A stretch of DNA of 64,000 bases from positions 26,751-90,750 of the forward strand of contig JBFMEX010000069.1 of NCBI GenBank assembly GCA_040752215.1. The letters run 5' to 3'. The DNA comes from JBFMEX01 sp040752215 (lineage in GTDB: Bacteria > Pseudomonadota > Alphaproteobacteria > Rhizobiales > Hyphomicrobiaceae). Position 1 is the first letter of the stretch, and each line of letters starts with the position of its first letter. Positions 1-9,407 of this stretch are shown piece after piece. The notes under the pieces are model-generated. The model saw nothing but the letters and a program-made list of their open reading frames with translations, was not told where the DNA came from and ran no database searches. Made by a program: the position numbers and the translations under genes.

Positions 1-93
1 TGATCGTTCCCGCCCCGCCATCGCCCGCCCTTGGCGGTGACTCCGTGATCGGCGGACGCCCGACCTCTTCCGCTCGATTGGCCTCGACAGGAT

Positions 94-114
94 CGACTAT
101 CATTGGTTTAGTCG
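94..114. promoter_or_regulatory. Possible TetR-type operator upstream of the RND efflux operon
   Basis: CGACTA and TAGTCG form a perfect 6-bp inverted repeat with a 9-bp AT-rich spacer, in otherwise GC-rich DNA, about 110 bp before the adaptor start. RND pump operons are often controlled by a TetR repressor binding such dyads. No regulator gene is visible here; it could lie left of position 1. The first 225 bases hold no gene that I can support. Confidence 0.35.
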
Positions 115-225
115 GCTCTCGCTTCGCGTGTGGACAATGGCGTCTCTCTCGCGCGCCCGGGGGAGCCACCCGGCCTCGGCCCCTCCGGTGGTGATCGTGA
201 TCTGCCGCTACAACATGAGGTCGTC

Positions 226-1428
226 GTGGACCCTACCGCAGCCGACAGCCAGCCCGCTGCCGTTCCTGTGCGCCTCTTGCGCCGGGCCTCGTGCAGGAGC
301 GTTCTCTCCCCGCGGGCTCTGATCACGCTTGCAGCCGGAGCGCTGTTGCTGACGTCCGGCTCGGCGCTGGCGCAGGGCAAGGCTCCGCCGGGTGGACAGC
401 CGCCCCCGAGCGTGGTGATCGAGCCGGCGCGCCTCGCCGACGTTTCCGACCGGCAGACCTTCACCGGGCGCGTCGAGGCGATCGACAAGGTCAGGATCCG
501 GGCCCGCGTGCAGGGTTTCGTGAAGTCGCGCAATTTCGAGGAAGGGCAGGAGGTCAAGAAGGATCAGGTTCTGTTCGAGATCGAGAGGGAGCCCTACGAG
601 GCGGCGCTCGCGCTTGCGGTCGCCAATGTCGCCAACGCCAAGGCGGCGCTCGAGCTCGCGCAGTCGACGTTCGATCGCACCAGCACCCTGACCGGCCGCG
701 GCACGGCTTCCGAGGCCCAGCTCGACGACGCGCGCTCCAAGCGGTCGCAGGCGCTCGCCGCCGTGGCCGCCCAGGAGGCGAGCCTCGATCGTGCCAAGCT
801 CGATCTCGGCTACACCGAGATCCGCTCGCCCCTCGACGGACGAATCGGCAAGGCGACCTACTCGGTCGGCGAGCTGGTCGGCCCGAGTAGCGATCCGCTG
901 GCGACGGTGGTTGCCCAGGACCCGATCTACGTCGCATTTCCGGTGCCACAGCGTATCTTCCTCGAGGTGCGGCGCCAGGGGAAGGCCGCCGATACCGTCG
1001 ACGTGACGTTGCAGCTCGCCGACGGCAGCACCTACGAGCATGCCGGAGTCGTCACATTTGCCGAGGTCGAGACCAACGTCGGCACGGACACGATCACCGT
1101 CCGGGCGAGCTTCCCCAACCCCAAGCGCATCCTGATCGACCAGCAGCTGGTGGGCGTCTCGGTGGTCTCCCGGGAGCCCCAGAGGAAGCTCGTCGTCTCG
1201 CAGTCGACGATCCTGCTCGATCAGAAGGGTGCCTACGTGATGGTGGTCGGCGACGACAGCACAGTGCAGAGCCGGCGGGTCGAGCTCGGCGAGCAGCGCG
1301 GCCCCGACATCGTTGTCAACAACGGCCTCGCAGCCGGCGATCGGGTGATCATCTACGGCCTGCAGAAGGTGCGCCCCGGCATCAAGGTCGAGGTCCACGA
1401 GCCGAAGTCGGCAGCATCCGGCAAATAG
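226..1428 (+). CDS. RND efflux periplasmic adaptor subunit (AcrA/MexA family)
   Basis: Periplasmic membrane-fusion protein that would link the RND pump encoded 9 bases downstream to an outer-membrane channel. I place the start at GTG 226, because TGAGG sits 5 bases upstream and the next residues give a basic stretch plus a hydrophobic signal segment ending in SGSALAQG. An ATG at 130 would add an implausible N-terminus, and GTG 268 is an alternative. The first lipoyl half-motif (RARVQGFVKSRNFEEGQEVK) is followed by an Ala-rich helical hairpin, the second half-motif around RSPLDGRIGK, then beta-barrel and membrane-proximal domains. At about 400 residues it has normal family length. No TolC-type channel gene follows, so a shared channel is inferred. 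Confidence 0.9.
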   Translation: MDPTAADSQPAAVPVRLLRRASCRSVLSPRALITLAAGALLLTSGSALAQGKAPPGGQPPPSVVIEPARLADVSDRQTFTGRVEAIDKVRIRARVQGFVKSRNFEEGQEVKKDQVLFEIEREPYEAALALAVANVANAKAALELAQSTFDRTSTLTGRGTASEAQLDDARSKRSQALAAVAAQEASLDRAKLDLGYTEIRSPLDGRIGKATYSVGELVGPSSDPLATVVAQDPIYVAFPVPQRIFLEVRRQGKAADTVDVTLQLADGSTYEHAGVVTFAEVETNVGTDTITVRASFPNPKRILIDQQLVGVSVVSREPQRKLVVSQSTILLDQKGAYVMVVGDDSTVQSRRVELGEQRGPDIVVNNGLAAGDRVIIYGLQKVRPGIKVEVHEPKSAASGK

Positions 1429-1437
1429 GCGGCCGAC

Positions 1438-4400
1438 ATGATCTTCGACGTTTTCATCCGCCGGCCGCGCCTCGCGATGGTGATCTCGATCGTGATCACC
1501 CTCGCCGGGCTCATCGCCATGATGGTGATCCCGGTCGCCCAGTACCCAGAGATCGCGCCGCCGACGGTCAAGGTCGCCGCCACCTATGCCGGCGCCGACG
1601 CCAAGACGGTGGAGGAGAGCATCGCGCAGCCGCTTGAGAACGCCATCAACGGCGTGACCGACATGCGCTACATGAAGTCGACCTCCGCCGCCGACGGCTC
1701 CTACAGCCTGACCGTGTCGTTCCTGCTCGGCACCAATCCGGACATCGACACCGTCAACGTCCAGAACCGGGCCAATCTCGCCACCGCCAAGCTGCCCGAG
1801 GAGGTGCGCCGCACCGGCCTCACCATCTCCAAGGTCTCGACCGACCTGCTGCAGGTGTTCCAGTTCTATGCTTCCGACGGCACGCGCGACCAGCTGTTCC
1901 TGTCCAACTTCGTCACCATCAACATCATCGACGAGATCAAGCGCGTACCGGGCGTCGGCGACGCCTCGATCTTCGGCGCGCGCGACTATGCGATGCGGAT
2001 CTGGCTCGATCCCGAGAAGCTCGGCAACTTCGACCTGTCGACCGGCGAGGTGATCCGCGCGGTCCAGTCGCAGAATGTCCAGGCCGCCGCCGGCCGCATC
2101 GGCGCTGCGCCGCTCCAGTTCGACCAGCGCCTTCAACTGACCATCACCACTAAGGGCCGCCTGACGAGCACCGAGGAGTTCTCGAGCATCATCCTTCGCG
2201 CCGCGCCGGACGGCTCGTTCGTGCGATTGAAGGATGTGGCACGGGTCGAGATGGAGGCGGCGTCGTTCGATTCCGCGACCAGCTACGACGGCAAGCCGGC
2301 GGCCGGTGTCGGCGTCTATCTTGCACCGGGAGCGAATGCGGTCAGCGTGGCAAACGCCGTCGCCAAGCGGCTCGATGAGCTGAAAGGCCGCTTCCCCGAG
2401 GGCGTCGCGTACGCCTACATCTACAACACGGCCGAGTTCGTCGAGGCGATGATCGAGAAGGTCATCCACACCCTCGTCGAGGCGTTCGCGCTCGTTGCCA
2501 TCGTCGTGTTCGTGTTCCTCGGCCGCGCGCGCCCGACGCTGATCCCGCTGATCGCGGTACCGGTCGCCATCATCGGCGCGCTGGCGGTGATGCTGGCACT
2601 CGGCTATTCGGCCAACACCATCTCGCTGCTGGCGCTCGTGCTGGCGATCGGCATCGTCGTCGACGACGCGATCATCGTCGTCGAGAACGTCGAGCGCATC
2701 ATGGAGCACGAGCCGCACCTGACGCCTGCGGAGGCGACACGCAAGGCGATGAGCGAGATTGCCGGGCCGGTCATCGCCATCACGCTGGTGCTGCTCTCCG
2801 TGTTCGTGCCGGTCGCATTCCTGCCGGGCTCCTCCGGGGTGCTGTTCCGCCAGTTCGCGGTCACGATCTCGGCGGCGATGGTGATCTCGGCGATCAACGC
2901 GCTGACGCTCTCTCCGGCGCTGTGCTCGCTACTGCTGAAGCCGGGCCATCCGGTCGGCATCATGAAGCGACTGACCGCCGCGATCGACCGCGTCGCCGAC
3001 GGCTATGGGCGGATCGTCGAGAGGCTCGTGACCTACTCGGCGTTGAGCCTCGTCGCCGTGGTGCTGACGGCGGCGCTGACCTACTTCGTGTTCTCGCGGA
3101 CGCCGTCCGGGTTTCTGCCCGAGGAGGACAAGGGCTATCTCATCACCGTTCTGTCGTTGCCGCCGGGGGCCTCCCTCAACCGCACCGTCGAGGCGGCGAA
3201 GAAGGCGGAGGCGATCATCGTCACCGATCCGGCGGTGGATTCGGTGATGAGCGTCATCGGCGTGGACTTCCTCGGCGGCGGCACCTCGTCCAACGCCGGC
3301 GTCATGTTCGTGCGCTTGAAGCCCTATGAGCAGCGCACCGCGCGCAGCATGCACTCGCTCCGTGTCGCAGGCCGCCTCGCCGGTGCGCTGGCGCCGCTCC
3401 CGGAGGGTCGCTTCGTCCCGCTCAATCCGCCGGCCATCTCGGGTCTCGGTCAGGTCGGCGGCTTCGAGTACATCCTCGAGGCGCTGCAGGGGCAGGCGCC
3501 GGCAGAGATGGCTGCGACCATGCGCGGGCTCATCGTCGCCGCCAACCAGCGCGCCGAGCTGGCCGGCGTGTTCTCGACCTTCGAAGCGGAGACGCCGCAG
3601 ATCGCCCTCGACATCGATCGCGACAAGGTGCAGGCGCTGGGCGTCAACCTCGCTGATGTCTTCAACGCGCTGCAGGCGACGCTCGGCGGCTACTATGTCA
3701 ACGACTTCAATCTCTACGGCCGCACCTGGACCGTCCGCCTGCAGGCCGAGCGTCAGTTCCGCGGCCGTCTCGACGATATCTATGCGATCTACGTCAAGAA
3801 CGCGTCCGGGCAGGCGATCGCACTCTCCGCGTTCGCGCGCGCCGAGCTGGTCGTCGGCCCGCGCACGATCACCCGCTACAACAACTATCGCGCGGTGTCG
3901 ATCAACGGCGGCCCGGCACCCGGCCGCGGCCCCGGCGAGGCGATCCAGGCCATGGAGCAGATCTCGGCCGGCACGTTGCCGAAGGGCTACGGCTTCGAGT
4001 GGACCGGCCAGGCGCTGGAGCAGAAGCAGTCGGCCGGGCAGACCCCGATCGTAATCGGCCTTGCGCTCGTGTTCGCGTTCCTGTTCCTGGTCGCCCTCTA
4101 CGAGAGCTGGATCGTGCCGATCCCCGTACTGCTGTCGGTGGTGGTTGCAATCCTCGGCGCCGTCGCCGCCTTGTGGTTGTTCCCGATGAGCTTCGTGCTC
4201 TACGCGCAGATCGGCATCGTCGTGCTGATCGCGCTGGCGGCCAAGAACGCGATCCTCATCGTCGCGTTCTCTTTGGAGCGGCGCGAGGCCGGCGCGAGCC
4301 TCGTCCAGTCGGCGATCGAGGGCGCGCGGCTGCGCTTTCGCCCTGTGATGATGACGAGCTTCGCCTTCATCATGGGCCTCGTGCCGCTGGTGATCGCCAA

Positions 4401-4590
4401 CGGGCCGGGGGCCGACAGCATGATCGCAGTCGGCGTACCGGTTCTGGCCGGCATGCTGGCGGCCGCGGCGTTCGGCGTGTTTGTGATCCCGATGCTCTAT
4501 GTCGTGTTCGAGCGCATGCGCGAGGGTCGCGCGACCAGCGCCGGGCCGGCGGCCCCCGCACCCGCCGCAACCGAGCCGCGGGTTGACTGA
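1438..4590 (+). CDS. RND multidrug efflux transporter, HAE-1 family (AcrB/MexB-like)
   Basis: Inner-membrane proton/drug antiporter of 1050 residues, the usual size for AcrB homologues. It begins MIFDVFIRRPRLAMVISI, the first membrane helix. The proton-relay aspartates are in GIVVDDAIIVVENVERI (TM4), and the partner lysine is in LAAKNAILIVAFS (TM10). Two large periplasmic loops separate the two sets of six helices. The C-terminus is a short Pro/Ala tail. It lies 9 bases after the adaptor gene and is almost certainly co-transcribed. The substrate cannot be read from sequence. Confidence 0.95.
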   Translation: MIFDVFIRRPRLAMVISIVITLAGLIAMMVIPVAQYPEIAPPTVKVAATYAGADAKTVEESIAQPLENAINGVTDMRYMKSTSAADGSYSLTVSFLLGTNPDIDTVNVQNRANLATAKLPEEVRRTGLTISKVSTDLLQVFQFYASDGTRDQLFLSNFVTINIIDEIKRVPGVGDASIFGARDYAMRIWLDPEKLGNFDLSTGEVIRAVQSQNVQAAAGRIGAAPLQFDQRLQLTITTKGRLTSTEEFSSIILRAAPDGSFVRLKDVARVEMEAASFDSATSYDGKPAAGVGVYLAPGANAVSVANAVAKRLDELKGRFPEGVAYAYIYNTAEFVEAMIEKVIHTLVEAFALVAIVVFVFLGRARPTLIPLIAVPVAIIGALAVMLALGYSANTISLLALVLAIGIVVDDAIIVVENVERIMEHEPHLTPAEATRKAMSEIAGPVIAITLVLLSVFVPVAFLPGSSGVLFRQFAVTISAAMVISAINALTLSPALCSLLLKPGHPVGIMKRLTAAIDRVADGYGRIVERLVTYSALSLVAVVLTAALTYFVFSRTPSGFLPEEDKGYLITVLSLPPGASLNRTVEAAKKAEAIIVTDPAVDSVMSVIGVDFLGGGTSSNAGVMFVRLKPYEQRTARSMHSLRVAGRLAGALAPLPEGRFVPLNPPAISGLGQVGGFEYILEALQGQAPAEMAATMRGLIVAANQRAELAGVFSTFEAETPQIALDIDRDKVQALGVNLADVFNALQATLGGYYVNDFNLYGRTWTVRLQAERQFRGRLDDIYAIYVKNASGQAIALSAFARAELVVGPRTITRYNNYRAVSINGGPAPGRGPGEAIQAMEQISAGTLPKGYGFEWTGQALEQKQSAGQTPIVIGLALVFAFLFLVALYESWIVPIPVLLSVVVAILGAVAALWLFPMSFVLYAQIGIVVLIALAAKNAILIVAFSLERREAGASLVQSAIEGARLRFRPVMMTSFAFIMGLVPLVIANGPGADSMIAVGVPVLAGMLAAAAFGVFVIPMLYVVFERMREGRATSAGPAAPAPAATEPRVD

Positions 4591-4918
4591 GGCGATCGAC
4601 TGGCCGTCAGGTGCCGATCCGTGAGCGGTCTATCTCGATTGATACGGTTTGCAGCAAGAGCGGTTTTTGATTGGTCTCTATCGAGGTACCTTGCTAGCAA
4701 GGCTCAGAAGTTGGCATCCTATTTGGTATTTCGATCTCAGTTTCATGTAGACAGTGAGATCGACCGAGGGGAAGATCGGGGGGCAGCGAGGCGGCCTGCG
4801 ATTGCCGGCGGGCGCAGGACGGCCTGATGGGGGTTGTGCGACTACTCGCCAATGACCTGTAGCGGTCCGAAGGAAATCTTCTTGGGGAAGGGCCGATGGC
4901 CCTCTGGAGGGAGTGAGC
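4591..4918. other. Intergenic region with a 14-bp perfect palindrome
   Basis: About 330 bases between the pump gene and the DUF992 gene. The first half is clearly less GC-rich than its surroundings and contains CCTTGCTAGCAAGG (4689-4702), a perfect 14-bp palindrome that could be an operator. A 68-codon open frame (4621-4827) crosses it, but lacks a ribosome binding site and recognisable features, so I read it as non-coding. The region probably carries the promoter of the DUF992 gene. Confidence 0.4.
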
Positions 4919-5407
4919 ATGACACGCGCAATCGCAGTTCTGTTGCCGGCCGCCGCTATGGTGGCCGCGGTTTTCGGCGCCCCTGCAGGCTCCACCGCCC
5001 AGGAGGCGAAGGTGGTCGCCGGCACACTGACCTGCCAGGGCAAGGGCAGCGTCGGCCTCATCATCGGCTCCAAGCAGACGCTCGCCTGCAAGTTCGATCC
5101 TGCGGGCAAGACGCCCCCGCAGTCGTACAACGCCACCATCACCAAGGTCGGCCTCGATATCGGCATCAAGGGACCGAGCGTGATGGTGTGGACCGTTCTC
5201 TCGGCGACGTCGGAGCTGCCGGCCGGTGCACTCGCCGGCAACTATGCCGGCGTGTCGGCCGAGGCGTCGGTGGCGGTCGGCGCAGGCGCAAACGCGCTCG
5301 TCGGCGGCGCCAAGAACTCGGTCGTGCTGCAGCCGCTAAGCGTGCAAGGGCAGACCGGCCTCAACCTCGCCGTTGGCGTCGCCGGTCTCAAGTTGAGTAA
5401 GAGCTGA
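4919..5407 (+). CDS. DUF992 family secreted protein
   Basis: Small exported protein of 162 residues. GGAGG lies 8 bases before ATG 4919, which favours it over the in-frame GTG at 4913. A signal peptide (TRAIAVLLPAAAMVAAVFGA, cleavage near STAQEAKV) precedes a Gly/Val-rich beta domain with the family's two cysteines (GTLTCQGKGS and LACKFDPAG) and the typical ending LQPLSVQGQTGLNLAVGVAG. DUF992 proteins are common in Rhizobiales and have no assigned function. The patatin-like gene follows 16 bases later, so the two may share a transcript. Confidence 0.85.
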   Translation: MTRAIAVLLPAAAMVAAVFGAPAGSTAQEAKVVAGTLTCQGKGSVGLIIGSKQTLACKFDPAGKTPPQSYNATITKVGLDIGIKGPSVMVWTVLSATSELPAGALAGNYAGVSAEASVAVGAGANALVGGAKNSVVLQPLSVQGQTGLNLAVGVAGLKLSKS

Positions 5408-5423
5408 CCGCCGGCGCCGCTCC

Positions 5424-6677
5424 ATGCGTCGAGCCTCCTCCAGAGTGTCGGTGTGCCCGAGCCGGACTCTCGGGTCGCGCCAAGCTTCACTTTGCGCGAC
5501 CGTGGCGGCGCTCGCCATCGCGGGCCTCGCCTCGCTCGGCGGGTGTGCCACCGGCGGCAGACTGCCCGCGGTGCCACTCGCCATGGCTCCCGAGGTCAAG
5601 CCGCTCGGCGTACCCAACGCGCGCTTCTACTATGGTGACGTCGCAGGTGCAGAGGCGGTGGCGCGCGAGCTGCTCGAGAACAGGAAAAGGTTCGAAGGTG
5701 CGTCGTTCAACAGGGGCCCGTTTTCGACCCAGCACTTCCTGGCCATCTCGGGCGGCGGCGACGATGGAGCGTTCGGGGCCGGTCTGTTGCTCGGGTGGAC
5801 CGAGCGGGGTGACCGGCCTGCATTCCGCATCGTGACCGGCATCAGCACCGGTGCGCTCTCGGCGCCATTCGCCTTTCTCGGGCCCGAGTACGATGCCAAG
5901 CTGAAGCAAGTCTACACCGACACCACGGCAGACGACATTTTCACCAAACGGAGCATGATCGCTGCGGTTGCCGACGACGCCATGACGGATTCGACACCGC
6001 TACGCGACATGATTGCCGGCTATCTCGATCAGAGAATGCTGACGCGCATCGCCGAGGAATACGACAAGGGACGCCTGCTCCTGATCGCCACCACAAATCT
6101 CGATCAGGCTCGCTCCGTCATCTGGAACATCGGTGCGATCGCCAAGAGCAAGGATCCGCGCGCCCGCGATCTGATCATCGAGGTCTTGCGTGCATCTGCC
6201 TCCATACCCGGTGTTTTCCCGCCGGTGATGCTCGACGTCACCGTCGAGGGCAAGCATTACGAGGAGATGCACGTCGACGGGGGCGCCATCGCCCAGTCGT
6301 TCCTCTACCCGCCTTCCGTCAAGCTGAAGAAGATCGATGCACGGCTCGGTGGCACATCGCAGCGCATTGCCTATGTGATCCGCAACGGACGGCTGTTCCG
6401 GCCGGAGGAGAGCGTCAAGAAGCAGACGCTGGCGATCGTCGGCCAGACCATTACCACCATGACCGCGGCGAGCGGCGTCAACGATACATATCGCATCTAC
6501 CTGACGACCAAGCGCGACGGCGTCGACTTCAATCTCGCCTACATCGACGACGACTTCGATACGCCATACTCCGGCCCATTCGAGAAGGCCTACATGCGCA
6601 AGCTGTTCGCATATGGCTTCGCGAAGGGCAAGGCAGGCTACAAATGGTCCAAGACACCACCGGGATACAAGGAATGA
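5424..6677 (+). CDS. Patatin-like phospholipase, predicted lipoprotein
   Basis: Predicted Ser-Asp dyad acyl hydrolase of 417 residues. A hydrophobic segment ends in a lipobox (LASLGGC, Cys41), so the protein is probably a lipid-anchored envelope protein. Patatin signatures are in order: the oxyanion-hole loop GGGDDGAFGAG (110-120), the nucleophile elbow GISTG with Ser141, and the catalytic Asp in the DGG motif (Asp285). The substrate is unknown; lipids or acylated compounds are a family-level inference. The stop codon nearly overlaps the next gene, which encodes an amino-acid-binding protein, suggesting co-expression. Confidence 0.88.
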   Translation: MRRASSRVSVCPSRTLGSRQASLCATVAALAIAGLASLGGCATGGRLPAVPLAMAPEVKPLGVPNARFYYGDVAGAEAVARELLENRKRFEGASFNRGPFSTQHFLAISGGGDDGAFGAGLLLGWTERGDRPAFRIVTGISTGALSAPFAFLGPEYDAKLKQVYTDTTADDIFTKRSMIAAVADDAMTDSTPLRDMIAGYLDQRMLTRIAEEYDKGRLLLIATTNLDQARSVIWNIGAIAKSKDPRARDLIIEVLRASASIPGVFPPVMLDVTVEGKHYEEMHVDGGAIAQSFLYPPSVKLKKIDARLGGTSQRIAYVIRNGRLFRPEESVKKQTLAIVGQTITTMTAASGVNDTYRIYLTTKRDGVDFNLAYIDDDFDTPYSGPFEKAYMRKLFAYGFAKGKAGYKWSKTPPGYKE

Positions 6678-6682
6678 CGGTG

Positions 6683-8050
6683 ATGGCGCGAATGCGATGG
6701 GCACTTTTCCTCGCACTGGCGGCGATGCTCGGTGCACTTGCAGGGCCGGGTACCGTCGTTGCCGCCGGCTACACAATGTGCGCGCTGAGATCGGGACCGG
6801 AAGGACCGTGCACCTGCCGCACCCCGGACGACGGCGTCGGCCAGTTCACAATTGTCGACCGCTCCCGCTGTCGGCGCGGGGCGAAGGCAGCCAGGGACAA
6901 CCCGGCAGCGGAGAAGCCGTCTGCGGACAAGCCGGCCGCCGCCGGTGATGCGCGGCCGCCCGCGGCCACCCCAGCGACCATGGCCAAGCCGGCGAGTGCT
7001 GCCACGGCGCCTGCAGCCACCCCGGCCAGCTCCGCTGCTGCACCTGCCGCCGCCGCACCTGCCGCAGGCGCACCGGTGACGACCAGCGCGCTGCCTTCGG
7101 CACCCTCGCGGCTCGATGCGGTGCGCGCTCGCGGCAAGCTGCTGTGCGGCGTCAACCCCGGTCTGCTCGGCTTCGCACACCGCACCGGCTCCGGCGACTG
7201 GTCCGGCATCGACGTGGACTTCTGCCGCGCGGTCGCCATCGCCACCCTCGGTGATGCTGGCAAGGTCGAATTCGTGCCGCTCGACACCGCCGAGCGCTTC
7301 GAGGCATTGAAGGCCGGCAGGATCGATCTGCTGTCGCGCAACACGACCTGGACCATGAGCCGCGACGTCGACATGGGGCTCGAGTTCGTCGGCGTGCTCT
7401 ATTTCGACGGCCAGAGCTTTATGACCGGCGAGGAGCGCGGCCTCGTCTCTGCACAGCAGCTCGCCGGCACCAAGGTCTGCGTGCTCTCTGCGACGACCAC
7501 CGAGAAGAACATGGGCTACTACTTCGGCACTCAGAAGATCGATGCCGAGACGCGCCGGTACACGACCCGAGAGGATCTGGTGCAGGCCTATTTGAATGGA
7601 GACTGCGATGCCTACAGCGCCGACCGCTCGTCGCTGTTCTCCGATCGCGCCGGGCTCGAGGAGCCCTTGCGCCACGTCGTTCTGCCGGAGGTGATCTCCA
7701 AGGAGCCGCTCGGTCCGGCGGTGCTGCAGGGCGACCAGGAGTGGACCGAGATCGTGCGCTGGACGCTCGCCGGACTCGTCAATGCCGAGGAGGTCGGGCT
7801 CGACAAGGCGGCAGCATCGGCGCCCTCGACGCCCGGCGGCGACGCTCAGCGCCTACTCGAGGGCGCGGCGGCGAGCGGTGCGCGGCTACGCCTCGACAAG
7901 GGCTGGCTGCGCAGCGTAGTCGCCGGCGTCGGTCACTACGGCGAGATGTTCGATGCGAACGTCGGCAGATCGAGCCCGCTCGGCATGGATCGCGGCATCA
8001 ACGCGCTGTGGAAGAAGGGCGGCATCCTCTACGCGCCGCCGATGTGGTGA
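6683..8050 (+). CDS. Amino-acid ABC transporter substrate-binding protein (AapJ/BztA-like)
   Basis: Periplasmic solute-binding protein of about 455 residues. I chose ATG 6683 because AAGGA (6669-6673) is 9 bases away; ATG 6674, overlapping the patatin stop, is almost in contact with that site. A signal peptide is followed by a short Cys-containing stretch and a long Ala/Pro linker (about residues 70-140), which is not typical of the family. The type-3 periplasmic binding fold then starts near RLDAVRARGKLLCGVNPGLL and contains the family segment DVDFCRAVAIA. No permease or ATPase gene is adjacent, so it may be an orphan receptor or serve a transporter elsewhere. Confidence 0.82.
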   Translation: MARMRWALFLALAAMLGALAGPGTVVAAGYTMCALRSGPEGPCTCRTPDDGVGQFTIVDRSRCRRGAKAARDNPAAEKPSADKPAAAGDARPPAATPATMAKPASAATAPAATPASSAAAPAAAAPAAGAPVTTSALPSAPSRLDAVRARGKLLCGVNPGLLGFAHRTGSGDWSGIDVDFCRAVAIATLGDAGKVEFVPLDTAERFEALKAGRIDLLSRNTTWTMSRDVDMGLEFVGVLYFDGQSFMTGEERGLVSAQQLAGTKVCVLSATTTEKNMGYYFGTQKIDAETRRYTTREDLVQAYLNGDCDAYSADRSSLFSDRAGLEEPLRHVVLPEVISKEPLGPAVLQGDQEWTEIVRWTLAGLVNAEEVGLDKAAASAPSTPGGDAQRLLEGAAASGARLRLDKGWLRSVVAGVGHYGEMFDANVGRSSPLGMDRGINALWKKGGILYAPPMW

Positions 8051-8112
8051 GGCGGCCGGTGCCTGCCGATCCCGCTCCTTGCGTCCCCACCATTCGGTCG
8101 AGCCGTCGCCTC

Positions 8113-9363
8113 ATGCAGCATCACTCCACCCACTTGCGATCCCGCGCATGTCTCCTCGGACTGGCAATCGTCCTTCTCGCCGCCGCCGCGAGCAGCGGCG
8201 CCGCTGAGAGCTCCGAGCGCAAGCGCGCCGGGCCGCCGGAGCCGAGCAATGTGCCGTGGATCGACCCTGGCTCGGAGCGCGCGCTGGAGCAGGCGATCCG
8301 ACGCTACCGCCGCATCGCCGCCGAGGGTGGCTGGCCCGAGCTGCCGGGACGCACGGTGCTGCGCCTGGGCGACAGCGATGCCAACGTATCGATCCTGCGC
8401 CGGCGCCTGCAGCTGAGCGGTGACCTCGCCGCCAACGTTGGCGACGATCAGGCCTTCGACCAGGTGGTCGAGGCAGCGGTCAAGCGCTACCAGCGCCGTC
8501 ACGGGCTCGATCCGACCGGAGTCGTCTACGGCATCACGCAGCGCTCGATGAACGTCAGCGCGGCCGACCGGGTGCAACAGCTCGAGCGCAACCTCGCCCG
8601 CGTCCGCGAGCTGGCGCCGCGCATCGCAGCCGCGCCGCGCTACGTCGTCATGAATGCCGCGAGCTTCGAGCTGCAGGCGATCAGCGCCGGTCGGGTCGAG
8701 GTCGCGAGCCGCACAATCGCCGGCAAGCGCGCCACGCCGACCCCGGTTGTCAGCGCCAGCATCCAGGCCATCAACCTGCTGCCCTATTGGCACGTGCCCG
8801 GCACCATCGCCAAGGCGGCGCTGATTCCTGCGGTGCGCAAGGATCCGTCCTATCTCTATCGCGAGCGTATCCGCGTGTTCTCCTCCTTCGGCGGCGAGGA
8901 GATCGATCCATCGACCGTCAACTGGTGGGGCCCCGAGGCCGAGCGCTACGCGTTTCGCCAGGAACCGGGGCCGCACAACGCCCTCGGCCTGTTGCGCTTC
9001 GACATGCCGAACAAGCACATCGTCTACATGCACGACACGCCGATGAAGAAGCTGTTCGGCTATTTCGAGCGCGCCTACAGCGCCGGCTGCATTCGCGTGC
9101 AGGGCTTCTACGACCTTGCCGCGTGGGTGCTCGCCGGCCAGGACGGCTGGACCGCTGCCCGCCTGCAGCAGGCGGCGGAGAGCGGCATGGCAGAGACCAT
9201 CAAGCTGAAAAGGCCCGTGCCGGTCCACTTCGTCTATCTGACCGCGTGGGTCGAGGGTGGCGAGATCCAGTTCCGCAACGACCTCTACAATCGCGACGAA
9301 GGTCCAAACGAGACCGGCGAGGATGCGGCCTCGCGCGTGCTGACGCAATCGATCGCGCCCTGA
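8113..9363 (+). CDS. L,D-transpeptidase, YcbB/LdtD type, with peptidoglycan-binding domain
   Basis: Predicted peptidoglycan 3-3 cross-linking enzyme of 416 residues in the periplasm. After ATG 8113 there is a signal peptide (LLGLAIVLLAAAASSGAA). A PG_binding_1 domain follows (LRLGDSDANVSILRRRLQLS to VEAAVKRYQRRHGLDPTG). The YkuD catalytic domain contains HIVYMHDTP and the active-site segment YSAGCIRVQ with the nucleophilic Cys. The second small residue before Cys is Ala, as in several long LdtD-type enzymes, rather than the His of short YkuD proteins. Some in-frame coding potential exists upstream, but that region is the end of the binding-protein gene in another frame. Confidence 0.87.
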   Translation: MQHHSTHLRSRACLLGLAIVLLAAAASSGAAESSERKRAGPPEPSNVPWIDPGSERALEQAIRRYRRIAAEGGWPELPGRTVLRLGDSDANVSILRRRLQLSGDLAANVGDDQAFDQVVEAAVKRYQRRHGLDPTGVVYGITQRSMNVSAADRVQQLERNLARVRELAPRIAAAPRYVVMNAASFELQAISAGRVEVASRTIAGKRATPTPVVSASIQAINLLPYWHVPGTIAKAALIPAVRKDPSYLYRERIRVFSSFGGEEIDPSTVNWWGPEAERYAFRQEPGPHNALGLLRFDMPNKHIVYMHDTPMKKLFGYFERAYSAGCIRVQGFYDLAAWVLAGQDGWTAARLQQAAESGMAETIKLKRPVPVHFVYLTAWVEGGEIQFRNDLYNRDEGPNETGEDAASRVLTQSIAP

Positions 9364-9407
9364 TCGGTGGAGCGGCTCGGCGTGTCGGCGTCGGCTTCTT
9401 TGCGCGT

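Noticed and set aside
208..2718. 836-codon open frame antisense to the RND adaptor and pump genes
   Set aside because: Composition is Asp/Arg/His/Gly-rich with no domain, as expected from the reverse of a high-GC gene; the plus strand has clear family motifs.
4621..4827. 68-codon ORF between the RND pump and the DUF992 gene
   Set aside because: No ribosome binding site, codon usage unlike neighbours, covers a promoter-like AT-rich region and a palindrome.
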